In this document: positions 1 to 7,642 of the stretch, piece after piece | Layout: every line of letters starts with the position of its first letter | Numbering within the stretch: the first letter of the stretch is position 1 | From: Firmicutes bacterium UBA1764 | Lineage (GTDB): Bacteria > Bacillota > Clostridia > Peptostreptococcales > Anaerovoracaceae | DNA length: 10,247 nt | Direction: 5' to 3' | Assembly (NCBI GenBank): GCA_002315535.1 | Contig: DCHA01000005.1 | Location: forward strand, 1-10,247 | Program-made: the position numbers and the translations under genes | Notes under the pieces: generated by a model | The model's database searches: none | What the model was told of the DNA's origin: nothing | The model's input: only the letters and a program-made list of their open reading frames with translations

Positions 1-1028
1 AACTTGCATCCGTTTGCAATAATCTTCTTTGCGCTATTAATATCAACATCGTTCTGAGTTGCGCAAGGAATATATAAATCAGCCTTTACGCCCCAAGGCT
101 TTTCGCCCTTGAAAAACTTAGCTGTCTTGAACTTCTTTGCATATGGCTCACAAATATTCTTACCGCTTTCTCTGAGAGTAAGCATGTATTCAACCTTCTT
201 GCCTGTAATTCCTGCTTCGTCAAGAATATATCCGTCCGGGCCGGAGAAAGCGATAAGCTTTGCGCCCATCTTTTCAAGCATCTGAGCTGTTCCCCAGGCA
301 ACATTACCAAAGCCGGAAATTACAGCAGTCTTGCCCTCGATTGTTTCACCGTTTGCTTCGAGCATGTTCCTAAGGAAGAAGCAAATGCCGTAGCCTGTTG
401 CTTCTGTTCTTCCCGGAAGTCCGCCGTAAGGAATGCCCTTACCTGTAAGAACGCCTCCGTCAAATTTATTTACTATTCTCTTGTACTGTCCGAAGAGATA
501 ACCAATTTCCTTTGCGCCTACGCCGAGATCTCCGGCAGGAACGTCTGTTTCAGGACCGATGTGTCTGTAAAGCTCGGTCATAAATGCCTGGCAGAATCTC
601 ATAATTTCGGCATCGGACTTTCCGTTTGGATCAAAGTCTGAGCCACCCTTAGCCCCACCGATTGGAAGTCCTGTAAGGCTGTTCTTAAAAATCTGTTCAA
701 ATCCGAGGAACTTCATGATTCCGGGATATACGCTTGGAGCAAATCTGAGGCCTCCCTTATATGGGCCAATAGCAGAATTAAACTGAACTCTGTAGCCTCT
801 GTTTACATTAACCTTACCCTTATCATCAACCCATGTTACTCTGAATGAAATCATTCTTTCAGGTTCAATTAATCTTTCGATGAGTCCACTTTTTACATAT
901 TCAGGGTGCTTTTTAAGAACCGGCTCAAGTGATCCGAGAACCTCTTCAACGGTCTGAAGGAATTCAGGCTCGCCCGGATTTCTTTTCTTTGCGATTTCGA
1001 TATATTTATCTACAATTCTTTCTGCCAT
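1..1028 (-). CDS. gdhA: Glutamate dehydrogenase, 3' end cut by window edge
   Basis: Hexameric-type glutamate dehydrogenase, a cytoplasmic enzyme interconverting glutamate with 2-oxoglutarate plus ammonia. The first 342 residues are visible. The family is about 445-450 long, so roughly 105 C-terminal residues lie outside the window. The substrate domain shows GPYKGGLRF (88-96, K91), the catalytic-lysine motif LPIGGAKGGSDFDPNGK (121-137, K127) and VPAGDLGVG with the conserved Asp at D167. The dinucleotide-binding domain begins with SGFGNVAWG (238-246), followed by SGPDGYI (262-268). Phe in GFGN and Pro in SGPDG match, as I recall them, the NAD-specific C. symbiosum enzyme, so a catabolic NAD-linked role is inferred. 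The ATG is fixed by an AAGGAG site 9 nt upstream (1038-1043). The gene has its own promoter and lies beyond the ung terminator, so it is probably a separate transcription unit. Identity is very secure; cofactor preference is inference. Confidence 0.96.
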   Translation of the reverse strand, partial: MAERIVDKYIEIAKKRNPGEPEFLQTVEEVLGSLEPVLKKHPEYVKSGLIERLIEPERMISFRVTWVDDKGKVNVNRGYRVQFNSAIGPYKGGLRFAPSVYPGIMKFLGFEQIFKNSLTGLPIGGAKGGSDFDPNGKSDAEIMRFCQAFMTELYRHIGPETDVPAGDLGVGAKEIGYLFGQYKRIVNKFDGGVLTGKGIPYGGLPGRTEATGYGICFFLRNMLEANGETIEGKTAVISGFGNVAWGTAQMLEKMGAKLIAFSGPDGYILDEAGITGKKVEYMLTLRESGKNICEPYAKKFKTAKFFKGEKPWGVKADLYIPCATQNDVDINSAKKIIANGCK

Positions 1029-1037
1029 TATATTTTT

Positions 1038-1043
1038 CTCCTT
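1038..1043 (-). promoter_or_regulatory. Ribosome binding site of gdhA
   Basis: A minus-strand AAGGAG ends 9 nt before the gdhA ATG. It is a full Shine-Dalgarno match and supports the chosen start. It also shows that this organism uses ordinary SD initiation for some genes, in contrast with rqcP, uvrB, uvrA and ung. Confidence 0.85.
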
Positions 1044-1053
1044 GATTGGTTAT

Positions 1054-1082
1054 ATTGTATACAAATTTAAACATGTTCAAAA
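1054..1082 (-). promoter_or_regulatory. Candidate sigma-A-type promoter of gdhA
   Basis: On the minus strand a TACAAT -10 hexamer (1054-1059, five of six consensus bases) is preceded by weak -35 candidates: TTTTGA at 17 nt spacing (1077-1082) or TTTGAA at 16 nt. The leader to the ATG would be about 20 nt and contains the SD site. The region just follows the ung terminator, where a new promoter is expected. The -35 element is poor, so activation by a regulator is possible. The near-palindrome at 1066-1081 overlaps it. Confidence 0.5.
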
Positions 1083-1088
1083 TTATAG

Positions 1089-1117
1089 AAAAAAACGCCT
1101 GCAAAAGCAAGCGTTTT
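1089..1117 (-). terminator. Rho-independent terminator downstream of ung
   Basis: Read on the minus strand, an 11-bp stem pairs 1107-1117 with 1092-1102, with one G-U wobble. It closes a 4-nt T loop (1103-1106), and the stem's own terminal T bases run into three further T at 1089-1091. It begins about 20 nt after the ung stop and precedes the gdhA promoter, so it should separate the repair-gene unit from gdhA. On the plus strand the tail is only four T, so bidirectional action is weaker. Confidence 0.85.
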
Positions 1118-1136
1118 CCGAAAATAATTGCTTATT

Positions 1137-1799
1137 CTACCATTTGATTGGATTTTGCCCAGATTTTTTCAGCAATTCATTACATTTAGCGAAATGATTA
1201 CAGCCAAAGAAGCCATTGTATGCAGAAAGTGGGCTTGGATGTGGAGCTTCCAATATGTAATGAATTGGATTGGTGACCAAAGCCTTTTTTGCTCTGGCAT
1301 TTGCACCCCAAAGCAGAAATACGACCGGAGTATCCTTTTCATTTACAAGCTCGATAACACGGTCGGTAAAGATTTCCCAGCCATGACCCTTATGAGAATT
1401 TGCCTGATGAGCCCTGACGGTTAATACCGCATTTAAAAGCAGCACGCCCTGATCAGCCCATTTTTGAAGATACCCGTCAGATGGGATCTCAAAACCGGGA
1501 ATTTCAGATTTTATTTCCTTATATATGTTCTTTAGACTTGGGGGCACATCAACACCCGGCTTAACACTGAAAGCCATCCCATGAGCCTGCCCCGGTTCAT
1601 GATATGGATCCTGCCCAATGATTACAACCTTAACATCCTCATAGCTTGCGGCCTTAAGGGCGTTAAAAATATCGTACATCGATGGATAAATTGTATGAGC
1701 GCTGTATTCAGCCTTCAAAAAATCGCGTAGTTTAAGATAATAATCCTTCTCAAACTCGTCTTTCAGCTTTAAATCCCAAGAATTACCTAAGTTAACCAT
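1137..1799 (-). CDS. ung: Uracil-DNA glycosylase, family 1
   Basis: Removes uracil from DNA by cleaving the N-glycosidic bond, starting base excision repair of deaminated cytosine or misincorporated dUMP. The 220-residue length is normal for family 1 (E. coli is about 229). Visible motifs: GQDPYHEPGQAHGMAFSV (62-79) with catalytic D64 and the Y66 that excludes thymine; PPSLKNI (86-92); LLLNAVLTV (120-128) with uracil-reading N123; FLLWG (161-165); and HPSPLS (187-192) with catalytic H187 and the DNA-intercalating leucine loop. The N-terminus (SW..L..EF.KDYY..L..FL) aligns with the family, so the ATG at 1799 is well supported even though no Shine-Dalgarno precedes it. A -10-like TACAAT ends 9 nt before the ATG. 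The gene follows the hydrolase after 31 nt and ends in a hairpin terminator, so it is the last gene of the repair cluster. Confidence 0.97.
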   Translation of the reverse strand: MVNLGNSWDLKLKDEFEKDYYLKLRDFLKAEYSAHTIYPSMYDIFNALKAASYEDVKVVIIGQDPYHEPGQAHGMAFSVKPGVDVPPSLKNIYKEIKSEIPGFEIPSDGYLQKWADQGVLLLNAVLTVRAHQANSHKGHGWEIFTDRVIELVNEKDTPVVFLLWGANARAKKALVTNPIHYILEAPHPSPLSAYNGFFGCNHFAKCNELLKKSGQNPIKW

Positions 1800-1808
1800 A
1801 ACAAATAT

Positions 1809-1838
1809 ATTGTATATTAATTAGCCATTTTTACTCAA
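1809..1838 (-). promoter_or_regulatory. Candidate promoter immediately upstream of ung
   Basis: Minus-strand TTGAGT (1833-1838) and TACAAT (1809-1814) are separated by 18 nt. The -10 hexamer ends 9 nt before the ung ATG, so a start site at the usual distance would leave a leader of only about 2-3 nt. The -35 overlaps the stop codon of the upstream hydrolase. This would explain why ung has no Shine-Dalgarno. The call rests on base matches only; the spacer is AT-rich, where such hexamers also arise by chance. Confidence 0.45.
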
Positions 1839-2793
1839 AATCACACTTAAAACCGCGCTCAACATCGCAAACACCGTCTGCCATGTCTAAAATATAGCCG
1901 AGCATGTCATCCCAAACGCCTTCTTTGCCTATTTCATTGAGTATCTCGTGTCTCATGTTCTCATAAAGAACCATGTTGGTATTGCAGCCTGCATCCTCAA
2001 GCTTTTCACAAACCTCAGCCGGCCCTTTTCCATAATTTCCTACAGGATCATCCCAGCCTGCGCAAAGAAGCAGAGGAAGATCTCTCGGAACTCTTTCATA
2101 CCATTCTTCTGAATTTACATACTTAAGGGTATTGAACATATCCTCATACCCCGCAAGAGTAAAGGTATAACGATACAGCTTGTCATTTTCCAGGCTTTTG
2201 AGCATTTCATCATCATGGCTAAGCCAAGCGTAACTGTTAACCGGATTCTTAATTTTCTTAAAATATGAGCCAAAAGCCATAGCAGTGATAAACTTACTTC
2301 TCTTGCGCTCGCCCTGAGACTTTCTTAATGCCTTTACGAGGCTCATACCAATGCCCAGAGCCGGATTTGACCCAGCGGTTCCCATAATAATTGCTCCGGA
2401 AAGACTGCTGCAATCACACATTGCAAGATACCCTCTGAGCAGGAAGGATCCGAAGCTATGTCCGAGCATAATATATGGAACATCAGGATAGGCCTTTTGA
2501 ATGGTCTTTCTGAGTATATCCTCGTCCTCAATCATGTGCTTCCAACCGTCACAGGGCCCGAAAAATCCTAATTCATCTTCGCAAGATGCGCTGTGGCCAT
2601 GTCCGATATGATCGTCACCAACAACCATGATGCCCTGCTTTGAAAGCCACTCAGCGAAATCCTTATATCTGTCAATATATTCATTCATTCCATGGATAAT
2701 CTGAAGAATTGCGCGGGGCTTTCCCTCCGGAAGCCACTCTTGGCAATATAATTTAGTTTTTCCATCCGATGAATTCAGTCTGAATACCGTCAT
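1831..2793 (-). CDS. Alpha/beta hydrolase, monoacylglycerol lipase / lysophospholipase type
   Basis: A 320-residue serine hydrolase of the alpha/beta fold, in the serine aminopeptidase S33 / Hydrolase_4 (monoacylglycerol lipase, PldB-like) group. Visible features: the oxyanion-hole strand ending IIHGMNEY (32-39), DHIGHGHS (61-68), the nucleophile elbow GHSFG (111-115) with S113, the acid in AGWDDPVGNYGKG (245-257, probably D249) and the catalytic histidine in MRHEILNE (280-287, H282). The order and spacing are those of a complete triad. No signal peptide or membrane anchor is apparent, so it is probably cytoplasmic. Likely substrates are short or lipid esters, but substrate cannot be read from sequence. 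The ATG lies 1 nt after the uvrA stop, with AAAGGAG inside the last uvrA codons, so it is co-transcribed and probably coupled to uvrA. No link to DNA repair is known for this family. Family assignment is firm; specific function is unknown. Confidence 0.88.
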   Translation of the reverse strand: MTVFRLNSSDGKTKLYCQEWLPEGKPRAILQIIHGMNEYIDRYKDFAEWLSKQGIMVVGDDHIGHGHSASCEDELGFFGPCDGWKHMIEDEDILRKTIQKAYPDVPYIMLGHSFGSFLLRGYLAMCDCSSLSGAIIMGTAGSNPALGIGMSLVKALRKSQGERKRSKFITAMAFGSYFKKIKNPVNSYAWLSHDDEMLKSLENDKLYRYTFTLAGYEDMFNTLKYVNSEEWYERVPRDLPLLLCAGWDDPVGNYGKGPAEVCEKLEDAGCNTNMVLYENMRHEILNEIGKEGVWDDMLGYILDMADGVCDVERGFKCDFE

Positions 2794-2794
2794 C

Positions 2795-5644
2795 TTACTT
2801 CTCCTTTAGTATTTTCTTTAAGTATTGGCCCGTATAGGATTTCTTGACCTTGGCAATTTCCTCCGGAGTACCCTTTGCTATTACTGTTCCGCCGCGATGA
2901 CCGCCATCCGGTCCCATATCAATTATATAGTCTGCGGTTTTAATTACATCCAAATTATGCTCTATGACAACGACACTGTTTCCCTGGTTTACAAGGGCCT
3001 GAAGTACACCGATTAATTTATCGACATCAGCAAAATGAAGTCCGGTTGTCGGCTCGTCTAATATATAAAGCGTCTTTCCTGTGCTGCGCTTTGAAAGCTC
3101 AGTTGCAAGCTTGATTCTTTGAGCCTCACCGCCTGAAAGCTGTGTTGACGGCTGGCCAAGCTTAATATAGCCAAGTCCAACCTCTTGAAGCGTTCCGATC
3201 TGCCTAGCGATGCTTGGAATATTCTTAAAAAACTCCATAGCCTCATCGACACTCATATCAAGAACATCATAAATTGTCTTTCCTCTGTATTTTACCTCAA
3301 GAGTCTCTCTGTTGTATCTCTTTCCGTGGCAAACCTCACAGGGAACATATACATCAGGCAGGAAATTCATTTCAACCTTAATTATACCGTCTCCCTTACA
3401 TGCCTCGCAGCGGCCACCCGGAATATTAAAGCTGAATCTGCCGGCATTGTAGCCCCTCATCTTCGCCTCGTTTGACTCCGCAAAAAGATTTCTGATATTG
3501 GTAAACACACCTGTATATGTCGCAGGATTTGATCTCGGGGTTCTGCCGATAGGACTCTGGTTAATATCTATAACCTTGTCGATATTATCAAGCCCTTCAA
3601 TAGACTCGTGCTTTCCCGGCTTGTCCTTTGATTTGTAGAAATGCTGAGAAGCGGCCGTATACAGTATATCATTTACAAGGCTCGATTTGCCGGAGCCTGA
3701 TACACCCGTTACACAGCAGAAGCATCCAAGCGGAAATTCCACGTCAATATTCTTTAAATTATTTTCACAGGCACCGTTAACCTTTATGAACTTGCCGTTC
3801 CCCTGTCTTCTGGTTTTCGGAATTACGATTTTCTTTGTTCCGGAAAGATACTGACCTGTAATTGATTCCTTGCACTTCTTAATTTCATCGATGGTGCCCT
3901 GTGCAACAAGATAGCCACCGCCCTCGCCTGCACCGGGACCTATATCTATAATCTGATCAGCGGCCTCCATAGTTTCCTGGTCGTGCTCTACAACAAGTAG
4001 AGTATTGCCGAGGTCGCATAGATTTCTAAGAGCCGCAAGAAGCTTTGAATTATCCTTTTGATGAAGACCTATTGAAGGCTCATCAAGAATATACATTACG
4101 CCAACAAGGTATGATCCGATTTGAGTTGCAAGCCTGATTCTTTGAGATTCGCCGCCGGAAAGACTTGATGAATATCTTGAAAGAGTCAGATAGTCAAGAC
4201 CTGTGTCCATGAGGAATTTAAGGCGAGCCTTTACCTCTTTAAGAATCATCTTTGCAATTGCAGCCTGCTTTGGCCCGAGCTTTTTATCAAGGGCCATCGT
4301 AAATTCGAGAGCCTCTTCAATTGAGAAATTACAAAACTCATCGATGTTCTTATCGCCAACAGTGACCGCAAGAATTTCAGGACGAAGTCTCTTGCCCTTA
4401 CACTCCGGACAGGTGTCTATGCTCATGTACTCTTCAATCTTTTCTTTAATAAGATCAGAGGTCGTTGATGAATGACGCCTGATTAAATTGTTTGCGACAC
4501 CTTCAAAGCTGTCATGCCTGTGTGAGTAGCTGCCGTCCTTTCTCTCATAGAAATAATCAATAAGACGACCATTTGTACCGTTCATTAATTCATTCTTAAA
4601 GCTTTCGGGCAGCTTCTTATACGGTGTATCAAGATCGCATCCGTGCTCCTTTGCGAGGCCTGAAATAAGCTGCTTGTAAAAGCCGGAGAACTCCATACTT
4701 GCGAAGGCTCTGGCAATAGCACCCTCGTTGATTGTAAGATTTTGATCCTCGATTAAAAGATCTGGATCAAGCTTTTCTATGTAACCGATACCGTTGCAAA
4801 CAGGGCATGCCCCAAAAGGCGAGTTGAATGAAAATGAGCGAGGCTCAAGCTCCTCTATGCTTACTCCGTGCTCCGGGCAGGCAAGCTTTGTGCTGTACAG
4901 TTCTTCCTTTGTTTCGCCATTTGGAAGAACAATGCTAACGCCGCAAAGTCCGTTTCCGTGAGTAATCGCAAGCTCGACGCTTTCAGCAAAGCGACTTTCC
5001 TGTCCGGGTCTTACGATTAATCTGTCTATAACAATCTCAACAGTATGCTTATAGCTTTTCGCGAGTTTAATTTCATCCTCTTCGAGATTTTTTACTTCAC
5101 CATCAACCCTGACCCTGACAAAGCCTTCTCTCTTTATCATGTCCAGGACCTTGTCATGAGTACCCTTCTTTTCCCTGACAACAGGGGCGAGGATGATAAT
5201 CTTTGTTCCCTCTTCATTGCTAAGAAGCTGCTCGCAAATCTGGTCACTTGTTTGGCTGCTGATTTCTCTGCCGCATACAGGGCAGTGAGGAACTCCGATT
5301 CTTGCGTACAAGAGTCTCAGGTAATCATATATTTCCGTAACAGTTCCGACAGTGGATCTCGGATTTCTGCTGGTTGTTTTTTGGTCAATTGAAATCGCCG
5401 GAGAAAGACCCTCTATAGAGTCAACATCCGGTTTATCAAGCAATCCCAAAAACTGCCTAGCGTATGCCGAAAGAGATTCAACATATCTGCGCTGGCCCTC
5501 GGCATAAATGGTATCAAAAGCAAGGGATGACTTGCCCGAGCCTGACAGGCCCGTGATTACAACAAACTTATCCCTTGGAATACTTACATTAATGTTTTTT
5601 AAATTGTGGGCTCTGGCGCCCCTGATTATTAAATCCTTTTGCAT
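2795..5644 (-). CDS. uvrA: UvrABC excinuclease subunit A (ABC-type damage sensor ATPase)
   Basis: UvrA dimers scan DNA for bulky lesions and load UvrB in nucleotide excision repair. At 949 residues it is full length. It carries two ABC ATPase modules. First: Walker A GLSGSGKSS (32-40, K38), signature LSGGES (495-500), Walker B with D521/E522 and H554. Second: GVSGSGKSS (647-655, K653), LSGGEA (836-841), D863/E864 and H896. Zinc sites: C746/C749...C769/C772 is the canonical DNA-binding finger. The first module has C256-P-E-H259...C280/C283, that is CxxH where E. coli has CxxC. Further CxxC pairs are at 121/124 and 412/415. The start is fixed by the family N-terminus (IIRGARAHNLKNI) at residues 6-18. 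No Shine-Dalgarno is visible. The ATG lies 8 nt after the uvrB stop, so coupled re-initiation is likely. It is followed 1 nt later by the hydrolase ATG. Confidence 0.98.
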   Translation of the reverse strand: MQKDLIIRGARAHNLKNINVSIPRDKFVVITGLSGSGKSSLAFDTIYAEGQRRYVESLSAYARQFLGLLDKPDVDSIEGLSPAISIDQKTTSRNPRSTVGTVTEIYDYLRLLYARIGVPHCPVCGREISSQTSDQICEQLLSNEEGTKIIILAPVVREKKGTHDKVLDMIKREGFVRVRVDGEVKNLEEDEIKLAKSYKHTVEIVIDRLIVRPGQESRFAESVELAITHGNGLCGVSIVLPNGETKEELYSTKLACPEHGVSIEELEPRSFSFNSPFGACPVCNGIGYIEKLDPDLLIEDQNLTINEGAIARAFASMEFSGFYKQLISGLAKEHGCDLDTPYKKLPESFKNELMNGTNGRLIDYFYERKDGSYSHRHDSFEGVANNLIRRHSSTTSDLIKEKIEEYMSIDTCPECKGKRLRPEILAVTVGDKNIDEFCNFSIEEALEFTMALDKKLGPKQAAIAKMILKEVKARLKFLMDTGLDYLTLSRYSSSLSGGESQRIRLATQIGSYLVGVMYILDEPSIGLHQKDNSKLLAALRNLCDLGNTLLVVEHDQETMEAADQIIDIGPGAGEGGGYLVAQGTIDEIKKCKESITGQYLSGTKKIVIPKTRRQGNGKFIKVNGACENNLKNIDVEFPLGCFCCVTGVSGSGKSSLVNDILYTAASQHFYKSKDKPGKHESIEGLDNIDKVIDINQSPIGRTPRSNPATYTGVFTNIRNLFAESNEAKMRGYNAGRFSFNIPGGRCEACKGDGIIKVEMNFLPDVYVPCEVCHGKRYNRETLEVKYRGKTIYDVLDMSVDEAMEFFKNIPSIARQIGTLQEVGLGYIKLGQPSTQLSGGEAQRIKLATELSKRSTGKTLYILDEPTTGLHFADVDKLIGVLQALVNQGNSVVVIEHNLDVIKTADYIIDMGPDGGHRGGTVIAKGTPEEIAKVKKSYTGQYLKKILKEK
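2801..2807 (-). promoter_or_regulatory. Ribosome binding site of the hydrolase, inside uvrA
   Basis: A minus-strand AAAGGAG lies within the last codons of uvrA (Lys-Glu), 7 nt before the hydrolase ATG. Ribosomes finishing uvrA would cover this site, so expression of the two genes is expected to be linked. Confidence 0.8.
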
Positions 5645-5652
5645 TTTACAAA

Positions 5653-7641
5653 CTACATTGAAGCTCTGATTTCAAGAAGCCTGTCGCGCAGCAAAGCCGC
5701 TCTTTCAAACTGCAGCTCCTTTGCGGCATCGCGCATCTCTTTTTCGAGCTTTTTAGCATATTCAAGCTTTTCTTTTCTGGTTAATTCAATTGGGCTCTTG
5801 CCCTCAAACTGATCAATATCATTCTCAAGCTTCTTAGTAACTTCAATAACATCTCTGATTGATTTCTTGATAGTTTCCGGAGTAATACCATGCTCCTTAT
5901 TATAAGCCATTTGAATGTCGCGTCTTCTGCTTGTTTCCTCAAGGCAGGCCTTCATAGCAGGACTAATTGTATCCGCATACATTATTACTCTGCCGTCCGC
6001 ATTTCTTGACGCACGCCCTACCGTTTGAATCAGCGAGGTCTCAGTTCTTAGGAAGCCCTCCTTATCCGCATCAAGAATCGCAACAAGTGCAACCTCCGGC
6101 AGATCCAGTCCCTCTCTTAAAAGATTGATTCCGACAAGCACATCGAATACGCCGAGCCTTAAGTCTCTAAGTATTTCATTTCGCTCGAGCGTATCAATAT
6201 CAGAATGCATGTATCTGACCTTAAGACCCGCAGACTTCAGATAGTCCGTCAGGCTCTCAGCCATTTTTTTAGTAAGAGTGGTTACCAGCGTTCTGTAGCC
6301 TCTCTCAATTTCCTTATTAATTTCACCGATCAAATGATCGATTTGTCCCTCGGTTTTTACTACACTGACAGGTGGATCAAGCAGACCTGTCGGTCTGATA
6401 ATCTGCTCCGCAGTAATTCCGCCGGCTTGCTCCTTTTCATATTTTGCCGGAGTCGCCGACACGTAAACGATTTGATTTACTCTTTCCTCGAACTCCTCGA
6501 ATCTCAAAGGTCTGTTATCAAGAGCAGACGGGAGTCTGAAGCCGTAATCTACAAGCGAGGTCTTGCGTGCGCGGTCACCGTTTGCCATCGCATGAATTTG
6601 CGGAAGCATAACATGGCTTTCGTCGACAAAAATCAAAAAGTCCTTTGGGAAATAATCGATTAATGTAAATGGTGCCGCTCCGGGAGGATTTCCGACAAGG
6701 TGCCTTGAATAGTTTTCAATGCCCTTGCAGTTTCCGATTTCCTTCAGCATCTCAAGATCGTATCTTGTTCTTTGCTCGAGCCTTTGTGCCTCAAGAAGCT
6801 TACCGTTTGCCTTAAGCCAGGCAAGTCTGTCCGCAAGCTCCTCTTCAATACCGATGATAGCCTTTTCCATAGCATCAGGGGAAGTTGCATAATGGCTGGC
6901 AGGGAATATCGAAATGTGATTTCTCTTTGATATTACTTCGCCCGTAACAGGATCAAGCTCCTTTATGGAATCTATTTCATCTCCGAAGAATTCTATTCTG
7001 ACAGCCTTCTCCATGCCCGCAGGAATTATATCAATTATGTCGCCGCGCACTCTGAAGGTGGCCTTGTCAAAGCCAAGATCATTTCTGACATACTGAATTC
7101 CGACAAGCTCTCTGAGGAGCTCATTCCTGCCCTTCTGCATTCCGGGCCTTAGCGAAATCATTTGACCGGTATATTCCTCAGGGTCACCCATTCCGTAAAT
7201 GCAGGAAACCGATGCAACAATTATTACATCGTTTCTCTCAGCGAGCGCCGCAGTCGCAGAATACCTGAGCCTTTCTATTTCCGAATTAATATCGGAATCC
7301 TTTTCTATATATGTATCGGTCGACGGAACATAAGCCTCCGGCTGATAATAATCATAGTAAGAGATGAAGTACTCGACCGCATTATTCGGGAAAAATTCCT
7401 TAAATTCTCCGCACAGCTGAGCCGCAAGGGTTTTGTTGTGCGAAATGACAAGCGTAGGTTTTTGAATCTGCTGAATTACATTTGCCATAGTAAAGGTTTT
7501 ACCAGAGCCTGTTACACCCAGCAGCGTATTTGACTTATTTCCGGCACGCAAAGATGCCACGAGCTTTTCAACCGCCTGTGGCTGATCCCCCGTCATTGAG
7601 TAAGGGGCCTGTAATTCAAATCTTCCGCTTCTTGTCAGCAT
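5653..7641 (-). CDS. uvrB: UvrABC excinuclease subunit B (damage-verifying helicase)
   Basis: UvrB is loaded by UvrA, verifies the lesion by local strand separation, then recruits the UvrC nuclease. The 662 residues are a normal full length. Motifs in order: GDQPQAV (18-24, Q-motif region), Walker A GVTGSGKT (42-49, K48), the beta-hairpin YYDYYQPEAYVPSTDTY (95-111) that inserts between DNA strands, DESHV (340-344), SATP (395-398), GINLLREGLDLPE (504-516), QTVGRASRN (539-547), and a C-terminal UVR domain (about 620-658) that contacts UvrA and UvrC. The ATG is 1 nt after the rqcP stop (TAG-A-ATG) and has no Shine-Dalgarno. A start a few residues inside cannot be excluded, because the first seven residues precede the conserved FELQAPY block. 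It forms a tight unit with rqcP and uvrA. No uvrC is in the window. No LexA-type box was seen near the unit. Confidence 0.98.
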   Translation of the reverse strand: MLTRSGRFELQAPYSMTGDQPQAVEKLVASLRAGNKSNTLLGVTGSGKTFTMANVIQQIQKPTLVISHNKTLAAQLCGEFKEFFPNNAVEYFISYYDYYQPEAYVPSTDTYIEKDSDINSEIERLRYSATAALAERNDVIIVASVSCIYGMGDPEEYTGQMISLRPGMQKGRNELLRELVGIQYVRNDLGFDKATFRVRGDIIDIIPAGMEKAVRIEFFGDEIDSIKELDPVTGEVISKRNHISIFPASHYATSPDAMEKAIIGIEEELADRLAWLKANGKLLEAQRLEQRTRYDLEMLKEIGNCKGIENYSRHLVGNPPGAAPFTLIDYFPKDFLIFVDESHVMLPQIHAMANGDRARKTSLVDYGFRLPSALDNRPLRFEEFEERVNQIVYVSATPAKYEKEQAGGITAEQIIRPTGLLDPPVSVVKTEGQIDHLIGEINKEIERGYRTLVTTLTKKMAESLTDYLKSAGLKVRYMHSDIDTLERNEILRDLRLGVFDVLVGINLLREGLDLPEVALVAILDADKEGFLRTETSLIQTVGRASRNADGRVIMYADTISPAMKACLEETSRRRDIQMAYNKEHGITPETIKKSIRDVIEVTKKLENDIDQFEGKSPIELTRKEKLEYAKKLEKEMRDAAKELQFERAALLRDRLLEIRASM

Positions 7642-7642
7642 T

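Noticed and set aside
86..310. A 74-codon minus-strand frame
   Set aside because: It overlaps the gdhA coenzyme domain in another frame and has no family resemblance.
1070..1080. GAAC-N2-GTTT resembling a LexA box
   Set aside because: The Firmicute LexA box has four bases between GAAC and GTTC. Spacing and the second half do not fit, and gdhA is not an expected SOS gene. No such box was seen near rqcP-uvrB either.
6205..6663. A 152-codon open frame on the plus strand within uvrB
   Set aside because: It lies antisense to the conserved uvrB helicase motifs, shows no recognisable family, and is a frame shadow of uvrB. The same applies to the plus-strand frames at 1128-1424, 3185-3475, 4203-4475, 5045-5392, 7162-7533 and 9180-9476.
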